In this document: piece after piece, positions 1-11,080 of the stretch
Numbering within the stretch: position 1 is the first letter of the stretch
Layout of the letters: the number at the start of each line of letters is the position of its first letter
DNA from: Atrina japonica
Lineage: Eukaryota > Mollusca > Bivalvia > Pterioida > Pinnidae
Assembly (NCBI GenBank): GCA_030159075.1
Contig: BROG01000072.1
Location: 826,001 to 890,000, forward strand
DNA: 64,000 bases
Direction of reading: 5' to 3'
The notes under the pieces: model-generated
What the model was told of the DNA's origin: nothing
What the model saw: the letters and a program-made list of their open reading frames with translations, nothing else
Database searches by the model: none
Program-made: the position numbers and the translations under genes

Positions 1-2
1 AT

Positions 3-455
3 TCAAAATATACCATTTAGTCCATATACATAGGCTTCGGGAACCGGGGATAGGGGGCTTAGCCCCCCCTTTTTTTTTGCAAAGATAGAACATAGGTGTT
101 GAAAATGGGGGGGTTTTTTTTCTAAAAGTCCCCCCACTGGTTTGTGTGTTGTGTGTGTTTTAAGGTTGGTTAAGCGCCCTCCACATATCATTTTGCTTCG
201 AGACGTCCGTGGATATATTGATATACGTATCGAATACTTCACCCATCTTCCCACCCAAATCATTTGATTGTATAACGCAGTATTATGCCTGTCATGTGCA
301 TATTTCGTGTCAGCTGATATTTTATTGAAAATTTCCCTTGAATAGTGAATGTAATGGCCGTGATTTGCAACAATCATGACTCCCTTGTGATTGAAGTATG
401 TTTCAAAGAGGGGTTGAGGCAGTCTGTGGACTGTAATACATTTAACTAATGTCAA
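3..455 (-). CDS. unrecognised 150-aa ORF
   Basis: The N-terminal 90 or so residues (starting MTLVKCITVHRLPQPLFETY) have a balanced, protein-like composition. The C-terminal third comes from homopolymer-rich DNA (runs of C, T and G at 55-140) and reads as low complexity. It may be the decayed 3' end of a mobile-element gene or an exon of a gene outside the window. I do not recognise a domain. Confidence 0.2.
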   Translation of the reverse strand: MTLVKCITVHRLPQPLFETYFNHKGVMIVANHGHYIHYSREIFNKISADTKYAHDRHNTALYNQMIWVGRWVKYSIRISIYPRTSRSKMICGGRLTNLKTHTTHKPVGGLLEKKPPHFQHLCSIFAKKKGGLSPLSPVPEAYVYGLNGIF

Positions 456-689
456 TCTGATTTTTAATATTAATTGTAATATACCAGTATTAAATCGTGT
501 TGTATATTTTATATAAAAAAAAAAAAAACAACCAGTCCAGACTATTTACCCGCCTATCCTTTTTTGTTGTGCGGTAGTTTGACCGAGAACCAGAATCAAA
601 TTTCCAGATTAATTAGCGATATGAAAAAATCAGACATCGACTTGTTCAATTCTTGGATCAGCTATAGCTTTGTTGAGGTAAACGGAAAG

Positions 690-1911
690 AAAGTGACAGG
701 AAATAAATATCACAGGTAAACAAATCACAAAATTGATAGGAAAAAAAGTCCACAAGGAAAAAAAGTCACAAGAAAAAAAGTCACAAGGAAAAAAAAGTCT
801 CAAAGAAAAATTGTTTTTTTAGAAACTAACATTTGATTACTGTAATATTATGTGTTAAATAATTAGTATAATTTTCAAAAAGAAGTGACTTATTAATATT
901 CAGCTTGGATTCCTTCTAATAATCCATGAAAGAAATCAAATTTCAGACAATATTAAGTGTTATGGTTTACTCATCAAGGACATCAGGAAAATTCTATACC
1001 CATAATTAATAAAATTGCTTCCTTTAATTACATCAGTAAAGCTTAATTACTGCTGATATACCTATTAATATGTTTCTTTAACACTAAATTTGTACAATCA
1101 GAATTGTTCACTATAGGAAATGCTAAAACAAAACTATCCATAGAAAATTTTAATTTTTTTTCTGTTAAATTGACAAAAGTTGAAGCTTAAAATATAAAAA
1201 ACTTGGAGGAAATGTATGCTTTAATGAAGTATTCTCATATAAGGGGACAGCAATAACACAATTTTATCATCACAGCCATTGGAAATCAAACAAAGTAACA
1301 AAAGTGGTGTAAAAATCTGATCTATCAGGGTACTGTATACCAAGCATGCCACCCTAAAGACACTGCCAGTGGATGGAAGTGTGTCAAGAGATCCAGTACT
1401 GGTTAGTAAAGTTTCCACAGTACGTCAATGCCAACATGAGAACACGACTACAGTGCAGCACACTAAACCATGACTCATGTGAGACCAAAATAACATATAC
1501 AAAAGCCAGACTCACCATGAAAGGAGCAGGCTACCATCACCAGGGACAATTTCCCCCCTAAGGAATTGAAAATGTGCCCTTTTCTTTGACCTTCTTTCCT
1601 ATAGTATTATTACTCAAGACTTAGCAAATATATTTTGTCCGACAAATACGACCATGACTCTACTACAAACAGCTTTTTCAAATTGTGCCTTTTCTTTAGA
1701 TAGTTCAAATTCTTGTTTGTGATTTTATTTCTGTAACTTTTATTCCTTTTAGATATATTCTTATTCCCACCACCAATATCTCATACCATTAGATTGTGAC
1801 TTTTTTTCCTGTGACCTTATATTTCCTGTAAACTTTTTTTTCCTGTGACACAGATTTTATCCGTGACTGTTTTTCGTTGACTTACTTTTACCTGTGACTT
1901 TTTTTTCCTAG
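690..1911. mobile_element. fold-back element with minisatellite inverted arms
   Basis: The left arm (about 690-830) holds imperfect repeats of a GTCACAAGGAAAAAAA-type unit of about 18-20 bp. The right arm (about 1788-1911) holds the same unit in inverted orientation (TTTTTTTCCTGTGAC). The roughly 950-bp centre has no long ORF. Subterminal repeats in opposite orientation are the hallmark of fold-back DNA elements. Exact ends and target duplication were not determined. Confidence 0.45.
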
Positions 1912-3389
1912 CATTTCAGCTGTTTACAGTACATGTTTTATCGATGTTATGAAATCGATTTTTCAAACGAAGGTTTACTTGCGGGAGGCCTGTGGTCTCT
2001 CTCCCCGGTAACATTTAGAAGATATATCATAATAGAGTTTTTTTACATATGCAATTTTTGTTTTGAATGAATAGAATATCCCAACGATTGCTATTCCTCC
2101 AAAACCTGTATGAGTTTCAATTGTTGGTTGTTAAAATAAGTTTTTGAAACCTGGGAATTTTACTTTTATAAAGTATCGAATGTGTAAAAAACCCACGCTG
2201 AATGAATTGAAAGTTTGTTTCGAATAACAAAATCGGGGTACAGATGTGTCCTTGAAACTTTTGCTAATTCATTATATTATTCGTAGCCACTTTTAATCTT
2301 AATTTAAAAAAAGTGTACACAGTTGCACAATACTTTAAAACTGAAGTTCAAAATTAAAGTCGGGTAGATAAAGGTATCCGGCAAATTTCAAAATTCAATT
2401 ACATTAAGCTTTCTAGTATATCATAAACGTCCGGTAGTTTTAAGTAGGAATGGTTCAGGAGAGCCAGGAAATTCTATACGCTTTATAACTAGTATCGCAT
2501 ACATGATAAATTCTATTGATGTGAAATTTTTTGTGATTTATAAATGGTCATGATGAACCTGATGGATAGCGAGCGAGAGCAGCAGACTAAAGAACTGTTT
2601 TAAACCATATAAAACAATGAAACAAAAACATCGTACCGTTAAGAATATTGGGAATGGAGAAATACATCTTTTGACCGAGCAAAAATACATGAGAGGAGAG
2701 AGAGAGAGTAGAGAGAGAGAAGAGAGAGGAGAGAGAGAGAGAAGAGAGAGATAGATTTTCAGAACATCGAATTTTTTAAGCGCCGTCACAAATTTGGCAT
2801 TACAGTTTTTGTTTGAAAATCTGTTTTATAACATCACAGATATCTATCTCTAATAACGAAACGTAAGTACGAAGTAGGTAGGAATCGAAAGAAAAATAAA
2901 CCTCGATAGAGTATCTATTAGTCCGAAGTTCCGTTATTTCTCTTTTGTCGATATTTTTAATTGATGTCCAAAAAATTGTGTAAAATTGACATGACGATGT
3001 CTAATATCACGTTTACGGATTGTTGAAAAGCGATATACGATGTAAGGTAGAAGATCCCACGGTGTCCAACTTCTGTGCAGAAATGTGTGATTACACTTCA
3101 CGCACGGATAACATTGATTTGACGGCATTGGGTAATCAATTTTCACGATACATGACGTAAAGAACTTTGGAGTTTGATGCTGAATATAAACAGAACTGTT
3201 TGAACAAAGTGAAGGATCGGGGGTTTTTTGTTGGTTTGGGATCCAATTTGAAGTACAAATTTCGGGTAGCTATAGAAGATAATTTTCGGCCATTTAAGCG
3301 AATATGTAATGTATTTTTTTATATTTAATCCAATAGATTGACCTCGCATACAAAAAACAAAAACAAAACAGAATTCCGATCGACAATTT
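1912..3389. other. no gene recognised
   Basis: Apart from the GA repeat I see only short frames with no family signature. No splice-bounded exon stands out on either strand. Confidence 0.5.
2695..2755. repeat. (GA)n microsatellite
   Basis: Interrupted GA/GAGA repeat of about 60 bp. The minus-strand Ser/Leu-rich frame across it is an artefact of the repeat. Confidence 0.85.
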
Positions 3390-3660
3390 CCCAGTAGTAT
3401 ACAACGGAGATCAACAGAGCCGCTATTTGCGATGGTTTTCAACAGCCGCGATTTGCGATTATTTTCAACAGTCCAGCAATTTTGCGATGATTTGAATTCA
3501 TCTCCCGCGATTGGCCCGAGGAATTTCAACCGCCGGCGATTGACGGACGACCGCGTCAAATAGCCCGCGATTTCATCGCGGACGACTGCTCATAACTAAC
3601 CCCGCCGCGATGACGTGACTTTTGCGGAATCCGCGTGGCCCGTACTGTACATACCGCTAT
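3390..3660. other. CpG-rich patch with repeated CGCGATTTGCGAT-like words
   Basis: The segment is GC- and CpG-rich against an AT-rich background and repeats words such as CCGCGATTTGCGAT several times (about 3420-3590). It could be a promoter, a decayed repeat, or a recently inserted element. The minus-strand frame across it looks non-coding. Confidence 0.35.
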
Positions 3661-3922
3661 CATAGTCGGTTACTGTAATTTGTGTGTGTGACATATTACA
3701 ATCGAAACTGTTCTCATGTGACTTCACATCATTAAGCGTGCAAGTGAGACACCGATAAGTGAACTCTGATGGCAGAATAAACAGGTATCCTGTCATTTTT
3801 CACCTCAGATAATTAACCTACGGTATATAACTTTTTGGTACTTATCTTTGGTATATTTAAATAAAAGAAAACTTAAAAATCGTTGCCTATGACCTTTAAT
3901 ATTGGAAAATGAATTTTATATA

Positions 3923-4083
3923 CAGTGAAACTTGTATATAAAGACCCCTTTAGGGACACAAGAAATCTGGTCTTTATAGGGAGGTGGTCTTTCTATAGAG
4001 GTTAATTTGTAGACAAATAGTACAAATGGGGATAGCTAAACATGGTCTTTGCGACTAGGTGGTCACTACAGCAAGTTTTACCG
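3923..4083. mobile_element. MITE, CAGTGAAAC...GTTTTACCG family, TA-flanked
   Basis: The ends CAGTGAAACTTGTATATAAAGACC and GGTCACTACAGCAAGTTTTACCG are imperfect inverted repeats flanked by TA on both sides (3921-3922, 4084-4085). Internal GGTCTTTATAG/GTGGTCTTT words mark the family seen again at 52029 and 60341. TA target duplication suggests a Tc1/mariner or pogo-type non-autonomous element. Confidence 0.55.
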
Positions 4084-4247
4084 TATTAGAAAATAACTTT
4101 TTAATATTAATAAAAAACCGGTTACATTTTCTAATACATACATTTTATTAATGTGAAATTTACATGCATGCCATATAGAGACTGTGGTGATTAAGGGTGA
4201 AATTATATAACTAAGACAGGGTGAAAAAGTTTTTCATTGTACCAGTT

Positions 4248-4340
4248 AACTTGCAGAAGGCTGGTGGTCTATTCTTGGGTACATTGTAACCGAAATTCTC
4301 TCCTCCACATTGAAAACTGGTTGCCACCATACAACTAAAC
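4248..4340 (+). mobile_element. SINE family B, 3' fragment
   Basis: The segment shares the tail words GGGTACATTGTAACC and CTCTCCTCCAC...AAAACTGGTTGCCACCAT with the full family B copies at 42686 and 45171. Confidence 0.5.
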
Positions 4341-4674
4341 GAAAGGCCCAACGCACCTTAATGGTCACCTGAGTAAATGTGATTACAGTGATAATAGGAT
4401 GGTCATTGGTTCATGAGAAGATTTTTTAAAGATACATGCACAAGAATTTGATAGCACTAGTGCTTTGTCATTTGCAAATATTAGGCAGCTTCCCATAGGG
4501 ATAGTTCTTGTCTAATTTTGTTACAAATAACCCATTAGTCCCTTGAAAAGAAATCAAAAATGTGTTATTGACAAAAATTCAAATATGCCTCAAGTTTTGG
4601 CCACTTTTAATTTAGAGTCACAAGCTTTGTAGATATTGTAGATATTGGATTTGATATTTGATTTGATATCTTGT

Positions 4675-4875
4675 TTTATGCCATACTCAACAATCTTTCA
4701 GTCATATGATGGCATCCAGAAACCCTGGTTACTTGGGTAAAGACCACCAACCTTCCGCAGAAAACTGGCAAACTTTCCCACTTAATTCGAAATGAACCTA
4801 GCGGGATTCGAACCAGAGGTGAGAGGCCATGTGATTTTAAGCGCAATGCTCTAACCACTCGGCCATGGAGGCCCC
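4675..4875 (-). mobile_element. SINE family B (Leu/Ser-tRNA-like head)
   Basis: On the minus strand the head reads GGCCTCCATGGCCGAGTGG (4873-4855), an excellent box A, followed by a long variable-arm-like region and a box B GGTTCGAATCC (about 4803-4813). The body with GTTTGCCAGTTTTCTGCGG and AGGTTGGTGGTCTTTACCC is shared with the other family B copies. A tRNA with a long variable arm (Leu or Ser type) is the likely ancestor. Confidence 0.7.
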
Positions 4876-4879
4876 CACA

Positions 4880-5560
4880 AAATTAGAAAGAAATCTGATC
4901 ATCAGTCAATGAAGAGAAGATTTTTTTAAAGGTGTTGCATGTTTTTTGCCTTTTTGGTCCCTTTTGGAGTCCATATGGGTACAAGCTCCATTTTGTTCAG
5001 ATATATTATGTGGCTTCACATGGGAATAGTCCCTGCCAAGTTTAGTTAAAATTGAACCATTGATTCACCAGAAGTGAAAAAAAAACTATAATTAAGATAC
5101 AGAAAACTCCAGATGCATGGAATTTCCACTCTTTTGGGAATGAGGCACTGGGCCTTTTAAAATTGGGAATTTTAGTAACATTTTATTTAAACTGAGAAAC
5201 TTTGAAAAGAATGTCTTCAAATTCATTGTCATTTGAATTCAATTGGGAAATTTCAACTGCAAATTGGGAAAAAATGAATTGTTTTGGCATTGGGAGAAGG
5301 GCCTTATTCCGGCCCCATATGATAGGGTGGAAAATCTGTGAGATGTTAGGGGAAATTACATAAAGCACAATGGGAAAGTTGTTATTGTAACAGAACACTT
5401 AAAATGTTTTGGAAAATGAAATACAATGGTGCTCAAAATAATTCAATTACCGAACAAAATAGATGAATGGGAAAATGACATACAACACATGGTGCTCAAA
5501 ATACCAAGATCAATGTTACCGAAACAACATATAGATTGAAATGGGCAAATCACCATCGTA
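4880..5560. repeat. dispersed repeat fragments downstream of LRRC41-like exon 4
   Basis: Words such as GGGAATAGTCCCTGCCAAG, and the GGCCCCATATGATAGGG region near 5312, have relatives near 4490, 29360 and 43250. A 71-codon minus-strand frame at 5183-5398 has no LRR pattern and is not taken as the next LRRC41 exon. Confidence 0.35.
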
Positions 5561-5602
5561 ACAGAACACTACACTACAGATTTTGAAAAATAATTGTCAT
5601 AC

Positions 5603-6760
5603 CTGTGTAAAAAAGTGCAAATTTCCTGAGGGATTTCCATTCAGGAAAGACTTGAATGAGTTCCTTGCCAACCTCTAACTGATTACAGGTCATTGCAAAA
5701 GAAGCTAAACCCTTGTTGTTTACAAACGAATCAATTGTAGGAAATGGATTTTCTGATATCACACCGACTTCCATGGTACCCATTATATTTTGTTTGAAGT
5801 TTGTTCTGAAAACCTTTGAATGAGATGGTCCTTGTTTAGGGTGAACAGGTTGTATTGCTTCATCATATAAGTCATCAACTGTACTGGTCTCTACCTCCGT
5901 CTTCGATGTCTTAGCTTCGTACGAATCTCTATCATCCTTAGTGACATTTTGTTTATCATCTTCAGATTCTATAAAATTCAAAGTCATAGGTGATATTGAA
6001 AGTGTAGCTGGCTTTTGAGATATGTGACTACCTTCTACTTTACAGATTTTATCTGTAGATTTATCATCATCATCCTTCTCCTCCTCTTCATCATCATCAT
6101 ATGCCGTACCTATGTTAGTAAAATCGATGACATCACAGATACTTGGAATTTCTTCTGAGGTTTCTATACTTATTAAAGACTGATTTGGAGAGTTATCTGG
6201 GTCATCTAATCTGATACAGACTTTCTTTGCACATGGAGAATCATAGTCAGAATCTAATTTAACAGCCGTCTTAAATTTACTCCGAGATGATTTGTCGTCA
6301 CTGTCTCTCTTTCTTTTGAGGGTGTTCGTAGCAGTGTATGTGGAGCTATTTTTAATGTTTACATCACTGTTTTGTAGTGTTGCAGTTACGGAAATACCGG
6401 CACATATCTGCAACAGGTCAAAAATGTAAATTTTGGATAAAGTCGATGTTATAGAAGAGAAAGTAGCTTCAGTCAAGATACCATGATTTATTAACGTCCA
6501 TAAAAGTGTACGCACACCTTCATAATATAAGTCTGTTATAACATGTATATTAATTGTTCTTGTTACACGTAAAAGATTTTGTAATAACTTTCTGTTTGAA
6601 CAGATCCAACTGCACTGTGAGCCAACTACACTTATAGTTTCAGCAAAGCTTGAATAATAGATCAACTGGTCGAAGTGGTGAAAAGACTGCAGATCTGTAT
6701 TGTTTGGCATATTCCAGGGTTGGAGTTTATGCAGTGGGCACATAAAAAGTCCATGTGGAT
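5603..6760 (-). CDS. LRRC41: LRRC41-like exon 4, large central exon
   Basis: The acceptor is TATCTTTTAG at 6761 and the donor is ACACAG|GTATGA at 5602. The 1158-bp exon encodes residues 114-498. In order it holds a conserved block around residues 192-210 (EGVRTLLWTLINHGILTE), a basic stretch at about 260-275 (LKRKRDSDD) resembling a nuclear localisation signal, a Ser/Asp-rich linker with an acidic run at about 333-346 (DDDEEEEKDDDD), DLYD at about 409, and the start of the LRR domain at about 463-498. The open frame continues only eight codons past the donor before a stop, which supports splicing there. Confidence 0.85.
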
Positions 6761-9700
6761 CTAAAAGATAATGAGTAGTATTTTGTTACTTCATTTACAA
6801 CACACAGATCATATTGTAAACATCTTCAGTGAAAAGAGTTTAACATTACAATGAGTTTGAATGAGAGGTAGACACAGAATTAACTGTCACCAGGGTAACG
6901 CTTAGAGGGGCAAAATACACACTTATCTACTGGCTATGAGGTCTATAATCTTGCTATTGTCTACACTGCCTGTAAATAAATGATTTATTATAGAAAAATC
7001 ATACCTGAATCTTTTTTTTTTCCAATAGCCTACTTTTTGTATATCACCCACAAAGAGGGATGCAAATCTGCCTTCTACATGTTCTACAGCCATGGTCATT
7101 TCTTATCTGATTAACAATTATTCTAAAGTCTAGGGGTCTTCAACAAGTAAAATAATGGCATTCTAAAAATCATTAAGCATAAATCTGCCAATAGAATCAT
7201 GAAGGCAATCTTTATAAACATATGGAAAATTGTTTGCTTCCAGTAAAAACTGTCGTTCATAAACAGTTAATAATTCTTGAAACTATTAACCATTTTACAT
7301 ATAATTTCCTAAACATAATAGATTTATTCATCTATAATAAAAGAAAATACAAACATTATCTATCTCTAGGGTGAGATAAAGAAAAACCAATTTCTAATCA
7401 TTCCCGTAATGATTTTAAATTATAAAGACCCTGGAGCTAATTTAAAGGCCCATGACTGGCTGTTTATGCTCAGCAAGGTTGTTAACTTTGTTTTAAATGA
7501 TAATGTGCTTTGCAAAATGCTTATATAAAGTTATTATCTTCCCTTTAATTACACTTCTAAGTGATTTAAGTGATTCACTGTTTTCTAGCAATTTGTGTTT
7601 GAAGATCAACAAATGATATTTATTCATAAAGACAAAAATACAAACTGAGTTGCGTAATATTCAAGGTAACCTCAGATGAATAAGTTCAACATATGGTTTA
7701 TTGTCATCTTGTACGTAACGTACTCGTACGTAAGTGAATTGCTTGACTCGTACCAATATTTTAGCTTACTCGTGCCCATCGATTAATTCATCTCCTAAAA
7801 TTATTTATGAAGGTATACATGTATTTACCAACAAGGTAATTACCATAATGCCATTTGGTATTGAAATGACGTACAACTAATTGTGGAAATGAACTGGCTT
7901 CAGAAAAAGTACTTGCTGACAGAGGTATTGTCCAATTCACAAAACACGACATGCTAATTAACCTTTTGATTATCTTGAAGATGATTCCACTAAATTTTCC
8001 GATATGACAATCTTTTTGGAAAAAAAAAAGTTTATTCCCCAATGGATACTCGTAGGTAGGATAACAAAAAAGAACGACTATTCTTGTCAGTGTAAATTAA
8101 ATGTCATTATTCTTTATTACCTAAAATCTGAACATGTCCAGGTCAAGAAAGGGTTAACGAGACGAGACTTCATCCCGCCAGGTTATATGGATATAAGGTA
8201 AAGGGGCTGTTACAACTTTTGAGCTTTTGGCGATTTGATATTGGTTTCGAAAACAAAGAAATTTAGAACCCCCAAATGTGCATAGATTGACACCATCATA
8301 GTCATATAACCACGGTCCAAAATCACTAATGGAAATTTATAAAGGAGTAAGTGTGTTCAATTTATCCAGTCACAGTAGTTGTGATCGACAATGGAAGTTA
8401 TCGCAAACTCCATTGATGTAATACAATTCTGAAATTGTTTAATAGCCTTGATCTGATTAGCTGTCGAATGCACGAGCACATTTCGTATTGCAAAAACTAA
8501 GAGAAACATCTTATGCCATCGAAAACATTGTAATTTTCAAGTGAAATTGCACTGCTTGAAAGCACCACACAATTGTCATGTATATAGCTAAAACCTCAAC
8601 CTACTAAAACAGGGGTACGACATGGTCATTTATTACTGCTGAATATTTTTTTTCTATTGTGAAAATATACTTGTGTTATTTTTTCTATGGTAGAAAATGT
8701 ACCTGGGTCAATTTTCTATGGTGAAAATATTTCCATGCTTTTTTTATATCCGTAAAAATGTTATCTGGAAAATGGTCAACAGAACTTTTTAGAGTTGATT
8801 CTTTCTGTTATCGTTTGTCATGAACTTCCATTAAATATTTTATCTTATATATATGACCTGGAATCTAGATGCCAGATATGAAAAGCATCCTACAAGAAAG
8901 CGATGGCACTTGTAGAATGAATTCAAACATTTATCAACAATTAAATCCCAGGAGAAGAACTGAGACAAGATATCATTGAATGTTGTCAATGTAAAATATT
9001 ACGAAACCAGAAGAGATCTTGCCCGACATTCTGTTGAGGTCACATAATGTGAACACTGACTATTCCGACAAAACTGAAATGAATGGAATATTCCAAAAAA
9101 AGAGTAACAGGTATTCATGATTCCTACGTAGAATAATAATCGATCCCGGATAGTTTTTCTATGTGCATGAGAACTAAGTCATCTATGTAAACATAATTCC
9201 TATGTTATTGTGTATAAATCAGAAAAAAGATGGGTACGACCTTCTAATTGTTTTGGTTATGAGTCGGTCAATCTTTTGCATGACTTAGTCAAAGAGGATA
9301 CGAGTTGAGATGGGCATGAATTGAGATTGGTCTGAGTTTACTAACATTCCACAAAGAAGTAAACATGTTGCCATACAGGTAGCAAATAAACAAAACACAA
9401 AGGACAGAAAAAGAAGGGAGATAGAATCAATAAAGAAATTGTACTGTGCATTTAGGAACAGAAATAGAGCGCTGAAATAATTTGAGGTAGGAAATGAAGC
9501 TGAAAACAAAACAATGATTTACCACCCTTCTCTGAATTTTGCCTGAAGAAACCTCAATCTGTCAAGAATATTTAAATAACACATCAGTTCAATTGTGGAA
9601 ACTCAAACTGGTCAGAAAACACCAATACTTTCTTTTGTTTTTACCTATTTAACTTGAAAGTGGTAAAAGTATATGTATAGAAGAACAATATTTTCATTTA

Positions 9701-10473
9701 GAAAAATGAATAATTGCAGTTTTCGGTGAAATACATTCATGTTTGACATGCTTTTCGTATCGATGTAACAGCAGTGAATGGTAATAGCGATCGCTTATTA
9801 GAGTTATTTGTATCATGTTGTTTTTATCATTTTCAGTGTACATGTTTTGATTAGTTTGTCTTTAAATTGTTTAATGTGTGAATCGGAGAACTTTTTACGA
9901 AATTTCATGTAGTTTAATTTAAGCGATCAAGGGCCTATAAATGATAAGTCATTACCTGGTCTATAACAATTCTGACAGCAGAAATTAAGGAGATCCAGAA
10001 AATGTTTTGACAAATACACTGTATGAAAGTTGATTTCCTTTTCTGTGTCACTAAATATATGATTCATGACATTACTTGATCTGTTCCATCTTTTGTGGAC
10101 ATGTTTCTGCCACAAATTATTATACGAAGCCCAATCTGAAATAGAAAAGAAAAAACTTTGTCACTAAGTATCATTCATATACATATATAATACTTCCCAC
10201 AATTTGACGTACATATATATATATATATCTATCTATCGATATACAGCAGTGATATAGGTACATGTGCAATAACATATATTTATATACACATATATCACAT
10301 ATACATATATATATATATATAACTATGCTATATACGGCCACCTCTATATAAGGATTACATGTCTATAATATATATTTTATATCCTTGATATACTTCAATA
10401 AATTGAACCTGTGTATATATATATATAAAGGTATATATTTTCTGGTATATACATATACATATATATACAGGTT

Positions 10474-10517
<44 letters not shown>

Positions 10518-11043
10518 TACATACATACATGTAGTACAAAAGCTTGTTTGAATTCCTCTGGAACAAAATACAGCTGATCCTTGCCTAAAGACCACCTCGT
10601 TTATGAGACCATATTTGAACCTGTGAGTATTCAGCCACTTGTTTTCAAATGAACATCAAACAAGTTCAGACCCTGGCTTGAGAGTTCACCTTACAACTCA
10701 GAACATTTAAAGTTTGGTCAAGTGGTCTTGATAGCAAGGTGATATTTAAGGGGCATTAGCTGTGTTTACCAAAATGATATTTCAATTTTTTTCTACTTTT
10801 ATTACTTGTACTTGATGTACAATAACATAGCATAAAAACCTGATATTCATAATTAATTTGTAAAATAAGGTCAGGTCCAGTGTGGTATTTATACATAAAT
10901 AGTAAGGTAGAGTTAATCAATTGCAAGTGAAAACGTGCCAACCTACCGCAAGTTTCTCAAACAATTTTCACAAAATTTACAGGGTTTTAAAAATGTTAAA
11001 GCCTGTGTATATCTTTTTTTTAATTGTATATCAGTCTAAATAG

Positions 11044-11080
<37 letters not shown>

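Noticed and set aside
5183..5398. 71-codon minus-strand frame as the next LRRC41 exon
   Set aside because: It has no LRR pattern and overlaps a dispersed repeat.
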